This document shows positions 1-10,429 of a DNA stretch of 64,000 nt, in pieces. The stretch comes from Amyelois transitella. Its lineage: Eukaryota; Arthropoda; Insecta; Lepidoptera; Pyralidae. The stretch lies in assembly GCF_032362555.1 (NCBI RefSeq), contig NC_083513.1, forward strand, positions 1,798,001 through 1,862,000, read 5' to 3'. Position 1 is the stretch's first letter. Each line of letters starts with the position of its first letter. The notes under the pieces were generated by a model. It had not been told where the DNA came from and searched no databases. It saw only the letters and a list, made by a program, of their open reading frames with translations. A program made the position numbers and the translations under genes.

Positions 1-200
1 GTCTCGAAAAGATTAGAAGGTTCAGCAGTATGCCTTTGAGACTGGTGGAATTGAGATTCAAATAGTGACAGGTTGCTAGCCCATCGTCTACAAGAGGAAT
101 CCCAATTTTATAAGCCTATCTCTCAGTCGCCTTTCACGACATCCATGGGAAGGAAATAGAGTGGGTCCTATTCTTTTTTCAATTAGTTCCCGTTCCCGGA
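1..200 (-). repeat. SINE-A copy, truncated by window edge
   Basis: Inverted copy of the commonest interspersed repeat here (called SINE-A in these notes). Its hallmarks are present on the complement: a cccatggatgtcg block, a gatgggctagcaacctg block and a GT-rich head. It faces the next copy at 264-535 head to head, and lies downstream of the FBXO9 stop codon. Confidence 0.75.
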
Positions 201-263
201 CCTTGGAATATATATTTATCCCAGTTTCCGGAACTATATATGCCGTATAATATCTTATTTCAG

Positions 264-535
264 TGCCGTGTGGTTTCCGGCACCATTAGAAAAGAAAGAA
301 TAGGACCACTACATCTCTTTCCCATGGATGTCGTAAAAGGCAACTAAGGTATAGGCTTCTAAACTTGGGATTCTTCTTTTAGGCGACAGACTAGCAACCT
401 GTCACTATTTGAATCTCAATTCTATCATTAAGCCAAACAGCTAAACGTGGCCTATTAGTCTTTTTAAGACTGTTGGCTAGACTGTTGGCTCTGTCTACCC
501 CGCAAGGAGTATGGACGTGATTATATGTATGTATC
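264..535 (+). repeat. SINE-A copy
   Basis: Nearly complete copy, from a gccgtgtggtttccggcacc head to a tatgtatgtat tail. A short internal duplication repeats the ctagactgttggct block. It lies just downstream of the FBXO9 stop codon and may overlap its 3' UTR. Confidence 0.8.
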
Positions 536-561
536 TTATTTAACTTACCGTCTCCCTCTCA

Positions 562-3500
562 CTACAACGGCGCCGCAGACTCTGCCATGTAGCTCCTGAC
601 GCCGCTGAACATGAAAGGCGGGAACTTGGCCGGCGTGATGTCGAACTGGGTCCGCTGATCGCGCCGCGTGCAGATGGAGTACCCGCGCCACGCCAGCTGG
701 AAGTTGCGCCTGCTCCGCACGTCTCGGAGTTCCAATTCCTGATTACGGAAAAGGAAAATATTTGAAGTCATGTTATACATTCAGTCAGAAAAGTATCGGG
801 AATGGATTATTTATTTGTGGTTCCAAATTCAAATTTTTGTTCTTTTTGTTGTTGTTAGATTGGCACAACTGTTTTCCATTTTGGCGCGGAGTTAGAGTTG
901 CATCTGTTGTTTACATTAAATACAGTGCTATTTTTAGTTATATCATATCTAGTGTGTATTGCTAATTTCATAATGGATAAAAACATCGAACAAAGAGTTT
1001 GTCTTAAATTTTGCATTGCCAATGGAATATCGTGTTCGGAGTCACTGAAAATGTTACAGAAGGCTTACGGTGAATCGACTTTATCAAAAACTCGTGCTTA
1101 TGAGTGGTACAAAGCGTTCAAAAGCGGTCGAGATGTGATGGAAGATTTGCCTCGCTCTGGTAGGCCATCAACGTCTGCAACTGAAGTTAACATCGCAAAA
1201 GTGAAGGAAATAGTGACTGAAAATCCTCATTCAACTTTGAGAGAGATAGCCACCGAACTTTCTGTATCTCACGAGTCGATCCGTACCATTTTAACTAATA
1301 ATTTGGGTATGAAACATGTTGCCGCTCGGCTAGTCCCAAAAGACCTGAATTTTTTTCAAAAACTCAATCGCATGAGAGTCGCTGAGGACATGCTAGAACG
1401 AGTCAATTCCGACCCAACATTCATGAAACGCATTGTTACTGGTGACGAGACGTGGGTTTACGAGTTTGACATGCAAACTAGTCAACAAGCTTCGGAGTGG
1501 CGCCTTCCAACTGAACCGAAACCGAAAAAACCACGCCAAAGTCGTTCAAAAGTCAAAGTCATGTTGACTGTTTTCTTTGACTATCGCGGTGTTGTGCACT
1601 CGGAATTCTTGCCGGAAGGTCGAACGGTAAATAAGGAATATTATTTGAGTGTTATGCGGCGTTTAAGAGAGCAAATCCGACGAAAAAGGCCAGATTTGTG
1701 GAAAGAAAATTCTTGGATTTTGCACCATGATAATGCACCTTCGCACAAGGCCATCATTGTGAACGAATTTTTAACCAAACACTCAACAAATACCATCGAG
1801 CAACCACCATATTCACCAGATATGGCTCCAGCCGACTTTTTTCTTGTTCCTAAACTCAAATTACCACTTCGTGGCACCCGTTTTCAATCGGTAGAAGACA
1901 TAAAAGAGAATTCGCGGCGAGAACTGACCTCAATTCCGGAAACAGCGTTTAAAAAATGTTTAGATGATTGGATTATTCGTTGGTGTAAGTGTATCGTTTC
2001 TAAAGGAGCATATTTTGAAGGTGATAAAATAAATTTGGATGAATAACAAACAGTTTGTGTATTATTGATCTTTTCCTGCTACTTTCTTGACAGAGTAGTA
2101 TATTCATTCGTCATATTTTAAAGTCATGTGCCGTGTGGTTACCGGCACCAATACAAAAAAGAACGGGACCACTCCATCTTTTTTCCCATGGATGTCGTAA
2201 AAGGCGACTAAGGGATTGGTTAACAAACTTGGGATTCTTTTTTAAAGCGATGGGCTAGCAACCTGTCACTATTTGGATCTCAATTCTATCATTAAGCCGA
2301 ATAGCTGAACGTGGCCATTCAGTCTTCTCGGGACTATTGGCTCTGTCTACCCCGTAAGGGATATAGACGTGACCATATGTATGTATGTATGTTTAAAGTC
2401 ATTGGATTGATTCGTATAAACACGTCTATATCCCTTGCGGGGTATTTCGCCACAACGCAACGGAGACAACAGACTTGAAAAGACTGAAAAGCCACGTTCA
2501 GCTGTTTGGCTTAATGAAAGGATTAAGATCAAATAGTGACTTTGGAACAAATGTTTGTTTGTAAACTGTTTATTGCACATTAAAAAGAAATAAAAAAAAA
2601 TACAAAACAGTTATTGGATTAAGAAGGATATGTACAATGGCGGACTTATCCCAATTGGGATATGTTCCAGTCAACGCAAAATATAAAGGAAAATCCATAA
2701 TTAAAAAGGCAGCGCACATAAAAAAATCACTGAAGATGCGTTATAATATCGAATCAATAACGTTATTAAACTAGTATATCTCACCACATGGTAGATCTGG
2801 TCGTGCTGTTCAGGCGCGTCTCGCCTTCTGGAGCGGAACCTGGAGTTGATTGACTGCGGCTGCTTTTTGTCGGGACACTTCTTTATTACTATCACAACCT
2901 GTGGGACAATTCGATAGGTTATTTATTTATTAACTAGCTGACCCGGCAAACGTTGTTTTACCGTTATATTTAATGACATACATACATACATACATACATA
3001 CATATGATCACGTCTATATCCCTTGCGGGGTAGACAGAGCCAACAGTCTTGAAAAGACTGAATGGCCACGTTCAGCTATTTGGCTTAATGATAGAACCGA
3101 GATTCAAATAGTGACAGGTTGCTAGCCCATCGCCTAAAAGAGGAATCCTAAGTTTATAAGCCTATCCCTGACAACGAGGATATTTAATGACGTTTGATCA
3201 GTTATCGAGCGGTGTTCATGCAAATTGTAATAATAATATGTTATATTATGTTATGCATGTGGATGAAGCGAAGGAAGTATGCAGAGATCGTGGCAAGTGG
3301 AAAGAGGTAGTCTCTGCCTACCCCTCCGGGAAAGAGGCGTGATTTTATGTATGTATGTATGTATATTATGTTAAAACAAATGCAACTAAAACTCTTCCTG
3401 TACTAATTTAGAACTTTATATTTACGTTAGTGGCGTGTGGTTCCCGGCACTAATACAAAAAACAATAGGACCACTCCATCTATTTCCCATGGATATCGTA

Positions 3501-6500
3501 AAAGGCGACTACGGGATAGGCTTACAAACTTGGGATTCTTTTTCAGCCGATGGGCTAGCAACCTGTCACCATTTGAATCTCAATTCTATCATTAAGCCCA
3601 ATAGCTGAATATGGCTATTCAGTCTTTTCAAGATTGTTGGCGTTAAGGTTATAGACGTGACCATATGTATATTTACGTTACGTTAAAACAATTACAAAAA
3701 CATTATATACAATCGGGTCTTATATGTTAACAATTGGTCTGTAACTCATCTTACGATCGTCACTTTTTTTATTTTCGTCGTTCTATTTTATTGTAGTTTC
3801 TATTTGTTGCCAGCCTGCTTTGCTGACGATTTGTATGTGTGGTCACGCCGTACAAAAACCTTATCGCTCATTTACTGGTGATTTGCATGTCAATTAGACA
3901 TACCTTGTCTCCCATGAGTCTATAGTGGCCCGCCATGATGCCGAGGCTGGCCTTAGGCTGCCTTGTCTTCAGCTGCGACACGCACGAGGCCGGTTCTTCA
4001 GCAGTTGTCCACATCAGCACTGTACCCTCCGGGAAGAACCTGGTGAAGAACATTACATAACTTCATCATCATTATCATGGTCTTCCGAGTCTTGATTCCG
4101 GTTATTAATTATATATAAATTTATTGGGGCCACCGCCTATGCCAAATACATTTATATATAATTAACTAGCGACCTGCCCCGGCTTCGCGCGGGTATAATT
4201 TATAGACATAAACCTTCCTCAGAAAACCCTCTTTCCAAAATTTCAAACAGGAACAAAATGCGTCCACAACTTTGCGAGATTAGCGCAGACATACAGACAA
4301 GAGAAAATGGAAGACTCAAAAGTAAATAAATCTATACAAATACCTGAGATATCTATAATAATTGATGAGGAACAGCGGCCTATAAAATTGATCCTGGAAT
4401 GAGTTCTCCCCCTGGCGGAGGTACGTCGTCTTGCTGATGTAGCAGCCGTGCAGTAAAAGCCGAGGCCGGGAAATGTACATGTCGCGCCATGATGGGAATC
4501 CCAGGGCGCGGGGGGTGCCGCATTCTACGCCCCATGTTCTGTAAATGTAAACGTGAATGAATGAATGAAATTGCACATGAGGGCAAAACAAAATGGAAGA
4601 AAATAGTAATAAATTTATTTATTTATTTATTTATTAATGGAAGTCTTACAGTCTAATTTATATGATATATAAGTAGTAATAATATATTGCGATTGCTAAT
4701 TACAAGACTTCACAAGTAGAATTGCAACCATGGAAAGATTTACAAAAACTGCGTCATGACATATGTACATAGATAAATGTATAAATTAACATAAAGTAAA
4801 AGAACAGATAAAAGCAACATACTTATTAAATAGCATTGGAACTACATTATAATTTTCCAGTGAATATAATAGTTTTGTATGTTAGTACTATTACAGACTA
4901 GCATAGATAAAGCGAATGAAGTAAGCAGGGATTGCGGCAAGTAGAAAGACGTAATTTCTGCCTTCCCCTCTAAGAAAGTATAGTCACACCTCTTGCTCAG
5001 AGCATAACCATCGCCAATAACTACCAGAACCTTGGCTATGGTAGTTTTTGGCGATGGTTCTTTTATGAATTCTATTTATGAGTATTTTTCTACAGTCATG
5101 TCAATAGCCGCCTGGTGGTTTTATCTAAAGCTCGCGCTAGATGTAGCTGTTAGCCTAAGTACCACTTAGGAGCTATACAACCAGACTACGGTTAACATGA
5201 TAGTAATTCCTGGGAGGCCCCCCCACACCCTGTATACGCACCGCACACACAGGTCGCGGTAGAGCGCCGCACTCCGCGCCCGCCCCCCGCGGCCCCCCAC
5301 CCTGTATACGCACCGCACACACAGGTCGCGGTAGAGCGGCGCACTCCGCGCCCGCCCCCCGCGGCCCCCCCACTGTATACGCACCGCACACACAGGTCGC
5401 GGTAGAGCGGCGCACTCCGCGCCCGCCCCCCGCGGCCCCCCCCCTGTATACGCACCGCACACACAGGTCGCGGTAGAGCGGCGCACTCCGCGCCCGCCCC
5501 CCGCGGCCCCCCCCCTGTATACGCACCGCACACACAGGTCGCGGTAGAGCGGCGCACTCCGCGCCCGCCCCCCGCGGCCCCCCCCCTGTATACGCACCGC
5601 ACACACAGGTCGCGGTAGAGCGGCGCACTCCGCGCCCGCCCCCCGCGGCCCCCCCCCCCTGTATACGCACCGCACACACAGGTCGCGGTAGAGCGGCGCA
5701 CTCCGCGCCCGCCCCCCGCGGCCCCCCCCCCTGTATACGCACCGCACACACAGGTCGCGGTAGAGCGGCGCACTCCGCGCCCGCCCCCCGCGGCCCCCCC
5801 CCCCCCTGTATACGCACCGCACACACAGGTCGCGGTAGAGCGGCGCACTCCGCGCCCGCCCCCCGCGGCCCCCCCCCCCCCTGTATACGCACCGCACACA
5901 CAGGTCGCGGTAGAGCGGCGCGGCGCGCGCCAGCAGCAGCCAGCCGCGGCTGGCGGCGGCGGCGCGCTCCAGCGACCGCGCGTCGCACTCGGCGCCCGCC
6001 ACCCAGCGCAGCACCAGCGACACCACCTCGCTGGGCAGACACGATATGTGCGTCTCCTAAGAGAGAAACCTTCTCATTTCACATGCCAATAAATAAATAT
6101 ATACGGGACAGATTGACACAGATCGAGTTACCCTCGAAGTAAGTTCGAGGTTGTGTTACGAGATACTAACCCGTGGGTTGGGTTAACTAACTACAGGGTT
6201 ACTTTTAATTCAACTGCATAAATTTAACTGTTAAGTGTACTCATCTAAAGGATATTTAAAAACGTTAAAAAAAATATCGGTTCATATTTCATAAAGTACG
6301 AAAAAAAAAAAAGTATTGAAATCCACGATCCTAAATACGTCATATCACCCCGGCCGGCGGAAAAGCGACGCGTAAGATTCAGAGGTCAACGACACAATGC
6401 ATTCAGCTGAGCGATCTCGACAACTCTGTACTTTACTTGATCTTGATACTACTAGCTTATTTTACTTTACTTGATCTTGATACTACTAGCTTATTTCTTT

Positions 6501-9500
6501 GCTTATTTTTCAGACATTTATTTAGATGTTTAGTTTTAAATTCTTTTTGTAGTATTGGTCTTTAATAAAGCGTGTGACGTAGTTTTTGATGGTTTTTTTA
6601 ATGTGAAAATGATGACGTTTAATTTAAATAAAAATAGGGTCAAACAGCTCAGAAGCATGGGTATAGTCTATGTTTAAAATGATGCAGTTGTTTAAATGTC
6701 ACCCTGTATACGAACTCTTACATATTGACCGTAGTGACATTATTAATAAATACCCTTGAAGAACTTAATCTGAAAAAGTATGAGGATCATTGGGGTATGT
6801 CGGCTGTTGTGATATGTCGTATTATAAATATTATAGCTGGCGTCGGAGTGTTTTAGGATCTGACTAAAGCATTTGATTGCGTAGATCATAGAACTCTTCT
6901 GCTCAAGCTCGCTCATTACGGGTTCGACACTATTGCGGTTGAACTAATTAAATCACATCTTAGTAATAGATTACAGACGGTAGATTTAAATAACACAAAA
7001 TCTAAAGCACTAAGGTAAAAATAGGGGTACCGCAAGGTTCCATTTTGGGACCTTTTCTCTTTCTGGTGTATATTAACGACCTGCTATATTAACGAACTGC
7101 CATGATTGAGAAATAGACTGGCATCGTGTTGTTTGCAGTTGTGTTCAGTTGATATGCTAACTCCATACATATGTAAAATCGCGCTTCATTCCGATCCTTG
7201 CTTACTTCTTTCGCTTCAATGACATTCATTTTTTTTTCATACAAGTACATCGGTTTCTGATACACTTAACCTGACCTTCCACCAGGACGTCCTTGATTTG
7301 ATTAAGCAAGGTACGTTCGCCTAGTCCTTCTATGTCAATCAGAGGTAACACAAGGTGTTTAAAAACAAAAATAGCAAAAAAGTGGAGGAAAATAATGACC
7401 TTGGTAGGATGTTCAGGTTCACAAAAAGTTCCCTTCTTGGCCACGAGGCGTTGGATCCGCGCCAGCAGATCTTCACCCTCGATCCATTCCTCATCATCAC
7501 TCTGGTTGTTATTCTCTGTCGGGGCCTCCTCTGGCTCTGATTGTTCTGCAATATGATAAATTAAGTTTATTTCCCCCTTCATTTCCGTGCCGTGTGGTTT
7601 CTGGCACTTTAGAATACTTTTCCCTGTCCTTTCAATGAATGGCGTAAACGGCGACTAATATATATGTAGGATGGTATGTACATGCGATTATCTAGTGTTT
7701 CGCTGAACCGATTTCGATGCAGTTTTCAACAAAGTGTTTATTACAGTTAGGAGTAGGTTTTTTAGAAATTTAACCGACTTTAATAGAAGGAAATTGATTG
7801 GAGGCGATTATTATTACATGTATATATATATATATATATATAAGTGCTTTACTCTCCCTTTCTACAAGGTGATATACATGAGCACAGGATCCTACACTAC
7901 TTATTTCATTCATTCATTCATATTATCACGGCTATATCCCTTGCGGGGTAGACAGTGCCACCAGTCTCGAAATAGTGACATTGCGAGTCTATCGCCTAAA
8001 GGAAGAATCGCAAACCTATCTCTTAGTCGCCTTTAACGACATCCATGGGAAAGAGATGCGAGTGGTCCTATTCTTTCTTTATACTTACTGGTGCCGGGAA
8101 CCACAGACAACTATTTATTATTTTTTGTATCCATCTACCTTCAGGCTCGTCTCCGAGCTCCCCGCTCTCGTACAGCCTGCTCTCCACGTCAGGCAGGATC
8201 TGCATCGCACGCTTGTAATGCTGAATAGCTTCATATAAATCCCCACCACGTTCTAGTTCCACGGCTCGCATGAATAACGATTTCGCCTGTTATTGACAAA
8301 CAATAAAAACATGGATGAAGCGAAGGAAGTATGCAGAGATCATGGCAAGTGGAAAGACGTAGTCTCTGCCTACCCCTCCGGGAAAGAGGCGTGATTTTAT
8401 GTATATATGTGTGTAATAAAAATATATAAGTATACACATACACATACACATACAGTCTACAATCCTTGTTGAGTAGACAGAGTAAACAGTTTGTTTGTTT
8501 GTGATATCTTTATTGCACTGAAATTTACACATACATACATATAATATAGACGTCTATATCCCTTGCGGGGTAGACAGAGCCAACAGTCCTGAAAATACTG
8601 GTAGGCCACCAGCAGCAGCAGCATTAACTATTTGGCTTACTGATAGAATTAACATTCATATCAAGTGACAGGTTGCAAGGCCGAAATAACACAGATACAA
8701 GAAATAGTACATATCGTAATAAACGTAATAAATTCACATTTAGCTGTATGACTTTATTATGTAATTTAAAATTTAGACTCAAACAGTGACATACTCACAA
8801 ACTTTCGCATTTATAATATCAGTAGGATAGTTATGTGCCCTTTAGTCGGAAAAGGAAAAAATTATGATAAATAAAGAACCACAACCTAGCCATAAAGTGT
8901 GAAGGATGATTCTAATTAGATAAATTTAAGTACCTTGTCTTCATCGCTTTGAGGCAGCTTGTGTTCCTCCCTATTTTCCTCCTGTCTTTCTGTGCCAGGA
9001 GTGGGGGTAGACTCCAATTCTCGCTGCCATTGCTGGCGGAACGCCGACAGCTCATCCTGGGGTTAATTTGGGTAAAATCAAGAATGGAGTCACTTAAACT
9101 AAAATAGCACACCTCCTTACTAATTAAAACCGCGCCTTGAGGTGACCAGCACTTTAAAATAAGACTGCTCCTTCTCTTGCCCATGGTTGGCGTAAAACTC
9201 CACGAAAGTGTGACTATTTACTACACGTGAGTTAGGTAAGTATATCAATTGAAGAAATATGGATGTAAAATAATTTAATCCACCTCTCAATTTGAATATT
9301 ACGAAAGATTATTAACTTCTTAGGAAATTTATAAACTTGTGGTTTTTAATTTAGGCTTCTAATCTGACCACAAGGTATGGGAAAGAATCATGCTTATTAT
9401 AAAATAATGTAACCTTGTCTTCATCGCTTTGAGACATCTTGTGTTCATCCCTATTTTCCTCCTCTCTTTCTGTGTCTGTAGTGGGGGTAGACTCCAACTC

Positions 9501-10429
9501 CTGCTGCCATTGCTGGCGGAATGCTGACAGCTCATCCTGGGGTTCCTTTAGAGCAGGTAAAACCAACATATCACACGACCAATAAAATTAGTATATATAT
9601 ATTAAAAATCATCCATTACAGACTGACTTTTAGCGGCTAGGCATGAATTGTACCATAGCCATGAGTATATATACTTTATTGTTATAATTAAGGTGTGCTA
9701 AAACCTTTAACCTTCAAGGGACAATCAAGGATAAGATGCCTAATGCACATAAATTAAGACATTGTGAGCTACAGTGTGGTCATACAAATGTGTGATAATT
9801 TTTTATTTTAGTAAGTACCTCCAAATCAATATTGGCCAGGCCTTCACTGACTTCAGCCACAGGTGAAGAGGAGTCTTCAGGCTCCTCACATTCTCCACTA
9901 GGGCCATCTGTAGAACCTACACTTGATGCCTAAAGAAAGATATATTTTTTTGAGTCAAATCTAAAAGATTTAGTATATAACTAGCTGACCCGGCAAATTG
10001 TTTTGCCATATAAATAATACTGAACAACAATTGATCACTTATCGACCAGTGATGAAAAATGATTAAATTACTAAAATGGCTATTAAAAAATAGTTGTGGT
10101 GATAAAAAGGAAAAAATTTTGCGTTGTATGTATTTTTTATTGCAACATAATAAAATATATAAAGAAATAGAATAATAAAAAACATAAAAAATGTCTAAAA
10201 ATTAATAAAAAAAACACTCATGATGGCCTCTTCACATACCAAAATGAGGCATCACACTAGAATGTTTATATACCTACAATTACCTAGCCAGATAATTAGG
10301 GAACATTATATTTATAGAAAAGTGGGTAGCTGTGTTATCAGACTTAAATCATTTTTGGCAACTTCCTAAGATAAGTGAATTCAGGCAGTGTAAATCAAAA
10401 GATACTAATTGAATCCAAGATCTTACCAT
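562..10429 (-). CDS. FBXO9: F-box only protein 9 (FBXO9), 11 coding exons
   Basis: Substrate-binding subunit of an SCF (SKP1-CUL1-F-box) ubiquitin ligase; in mammals FBXO9 is linked to turnover of mTOR-pathway adaptors. Coding exons, 5' to 3' on the minus strand: 10427-10429 (ATG only), 9819-9929, 9414-9536, 8934-9056, 8139-8286, 7400-7545, 5893-6056, 4344-4538, 3904-4039, 2785-2898, 562-738. Phases agree at every junction: 1440 bases, 479 residues with both 41-residue exons, 438 with one; the human protein is about 447. Visible parts: acidic N-terminus; TPR/MIT-like helices (AKSLFMRAVELERGGDLYEA); F-box exon (THISCLPSEVVSLVLRWV); the family-typical GCYISKTTYLRQGENSF and YYRYLRFFPEGTVLMWTT; and C-terminal GVRSYMAESAAPL, matching the human ending in RSYTAFSERPL style. 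Odd points: the start codon ends at a splice donor, one exon is duplicated, and a minisatellite carries copies of the exon-7 donor. The last intron holds a mariner. Very confident of family; the exon-1 ATG is inferred from ATG|GTAAGA. Confidence 0.93.
778..2098 (+). mobile_element. mariner DNA transposon, apparently complete
   Basis: A 1.3 kb element in the last FBXO9 intron, opposite in strand to the gene. It is flanked by TA dinucleotides (776-777 and 2099-2100), the expected mariner target duplication. Imperfect terminal inverted repeats of about 25 bp share a TCA-GAAAGTA-C-GGAA pattern at both ends. It encloses an uninterrupted transposase. Length, target site and gene content all fit the mariner family. 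Exact repeat ends are read by eye and could be off by a few bases. Confidence 0.88.
973..2046 (+). CDS. mariner transposase, DD34D, open reading frame intact
   Basis: Cut-and-paste transposase of 357 residues. The N-terminal half has paired helix-turn-helix features, including the linker LPRSGRPSTS typical of mariner and SETMAR-like proteins. The catalytic triad is visible: Asp in TGDETWVYEFD, Asp in HHDNAPSHKA, and Asp in SPDMAPADFF, with 34 residues between the last two (DD34D). The start chosen is the ATG before DKNIEQRV, which matches the usual start of this lineage; the frame is open for 25 codons further upstream but without an ATG. No stop or frameshift, so it may be young or still active. 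Confidence 0.93.
   Translation: MDKNIEQRVCLKFCIANGISCSESLKMLQKAYGESTLSKTRAYEWYKAFKSGRDVMEDLPRSGRPSTSATEVNIAKVKEIVTENPHSTLREIATELSVSHESIRTILTNNLGMKHVAARLVPKDLNFFQKLNRMRVAEDMLERVNSDPTFMKRIVTGDETWVYEFDMQTSQQASEWRLPTEPKPKKPRQSRSKVKVMLTVFFDYRGVVHSEFLPEGRTVNKEYYLSVMRRLREQIRRKRPDLWKENSWILHHDNAPSHKAIIVNEFLTKHSTNTIEQPPYSPDMAPADFFLVPKLKLPLRGTRFQSVEDIKENSRRELTSIPETAFKKCLDDWIIRWCKCIVSKGAYFEGDKINLDE
2128..2391 (+). repeat. SINE-A copy with target-site duplication
   Basis: Full copy from gccgtgtggttaccgg to a tatgtatgtatg tail. Direct repeats tttaaagtcat at 2117-2127 and 2392-2402 flank it, showing insertion by target-primed reverse transcription. It begins 29 bp beyond the mariner end. A short inverted fragment of the same family follows at about 2420-2540. 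Confidence 0.85.
2540..2690 (-). mobile_element. 3' end of a LINE, fragment
   Basis: On the minus strand this reads gactggaacatatcccaattgg, then gtccgccattgtac, then a cttcttaatccaa stretch and a long AT-rich 3' end. The same arrangement recurs on the plus strand at 43440-43572 and, diverged, at 43130-43275, so it is the 3' untranslated end of one non-LTR retrotransposon family. Confidence 0.6.
2976..3171 (-). repeat. SINE-A copy, truncated
   Basis: Inverted copy starting with a (catacata)n tail and reading through tcacgtctatatcccttgcg to the cctatccct block; the head is missing. Immediately before it, about 2934-2970, is a fragment reading ctagctgacccggcaaacg, seen again at 9980 and belonging to another lepidopteran repeat. 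Confidence 0.75.
3255..3365 (+). repeat. SINE-B copy, fragment
   Basis: Second repeat family (SINE-B): ggatgaagcgaaggaagtatg, then gtggcaagtggaaag, gtagtctctgcctaccc and a gtatgtatgtat tail. Other fragments lie near 4905-4995, 8310-8420, 11600-11715, 18180-18295 (minus), 21765-21855 (minus), 24560-24695, 38520-38615 (minus), 44045-44190, 53810-53955 and 63090-63170. Confidence 0.7.
3431..3668 (+). repeat. SINE-A copy with target-site duplication
   Basis: Copy with a shortened tail. Direct repeats atatttacgtta at 3418-3429 and 3669-3680 flank it. Confidence 0.82.
5006..5059. repeat. inverted repeat, 21-bp arms
   Basis: Arms at 5006-5026 and 5039-5059 are reverse complements with one mismatch (core aaccatcgccaa) around a 12-base loop. 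It sits in the FBXO9 intron between exons 7 and 8, just downstream (in transcription) of the minisatellite. It could be a hairpin-forming remnant of a MITE; no function can be read from it. Confidence 0.7.
5216..5925 (-). repeat. GC-rich minisatellite carrying ten copies of the FBXO9 exon-7 splice donor
   Basis: Ten units of 71-75 bp. The conserved marker tgtatac occurs at 5231, 5303, 5374, 5445, 5516, 5587, 5660, 5732, 5807 and 5882. On the coding strand each unit holds the end of FBXO9 exon 7 (residues APLYRDLCV plus CG), the donor GTGCGTATAC, and a G-run followed by a CGCGGGGGGC tract. Only the copy joined to the full exon (donor at 5891-5892) follows the conserved F-box sequence. Length variation is confined to the G-run. 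Long open frames across the array are a by-product of its low stop content. Confidence 0.93.
6087..6180 (+). repeat. tRNA-related SINE fragment
   Basis: Sequence tatacgggacagattgacac and a ctcgaagtaagttcgagg hairpin-like block, shared with 17325-17470 and 48000-48240. The copy at 17325 continues into gggacctccggtgtc and ccgctgcgccacag, resembling the B-box end of a tRNA-derived SINE. It lies just upstream of FBXO9 exon 7. Confidence 0.6.
6850..7092 (+). pseudogene. non-LTR retrotransposon reverse transcriptase fragment
   Basis: Broken reverse transcriptase coding sequence. Segments read DLTKAFDCVDHRTLLLKLAH and, after a frameshift and a stop, GVPQGSILGP with LVYINDL, the classic motifs of Jockey/CR1-type LINEs. 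The catalytic YADD region is missing. It is an old fragment in the FBXO9 intron between exons 6 and 7, antisense to the gene. Confidence 0.85.
7165..7330 (-). repeat. SINE-B fragment overlapping an AT-rich intron
   Basis: Minus-strand copy showing acgtcctggtggaaggtcag, a block also seen near 11610 and 44045, plus the cgaaagaagtaagc region. Just right of it is FBXO9 exon 6 (7400-7545). Confidence 0.5.
7920..8105 (-). repeat. SINE-A copy, internally shortened
   Basis: Inverted copy ending in gtgccgggaaccacag, with part of the middle deleted. It sits within 35 bases of the FBXO9 exon-5 donor. A (TA)n tract precedes it at 7818-7843. A further truncated inverted copy lies at 8541-8676. Confidence 0.72.
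8934..9536 (-). repeat. tandem duplication of a 41-residue FBXO9 exon
   Basis: Two copies of one 123-bp exon, 9414-9536 and 8934-9056, 480 bp apart. Both have AG acceptors and GT donors, both are phase 0 at both ends, and both are open. They encode variants of DELSAFRQQWQ-ELESTP...SDEDK: one reads PTTDTEREEENRDEHKMSQ and the other PTPGTERQEENREEHKLPQ. Differences are few and mostly conservative. Because the exon is symmetric, including one or both copies keeps the frame. Confidence 0.9.

Noticed and set aside
5166-6042. Overlapping minus-strand open frames of 235-289 codons rich in Gly, Ala and Arg
   Set aside because: They arise because the minisatellite unit contains no stop codon in several frames. 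Only 5893-6056 encodes the conserved F-box exon; the repetitive peptides match no family.
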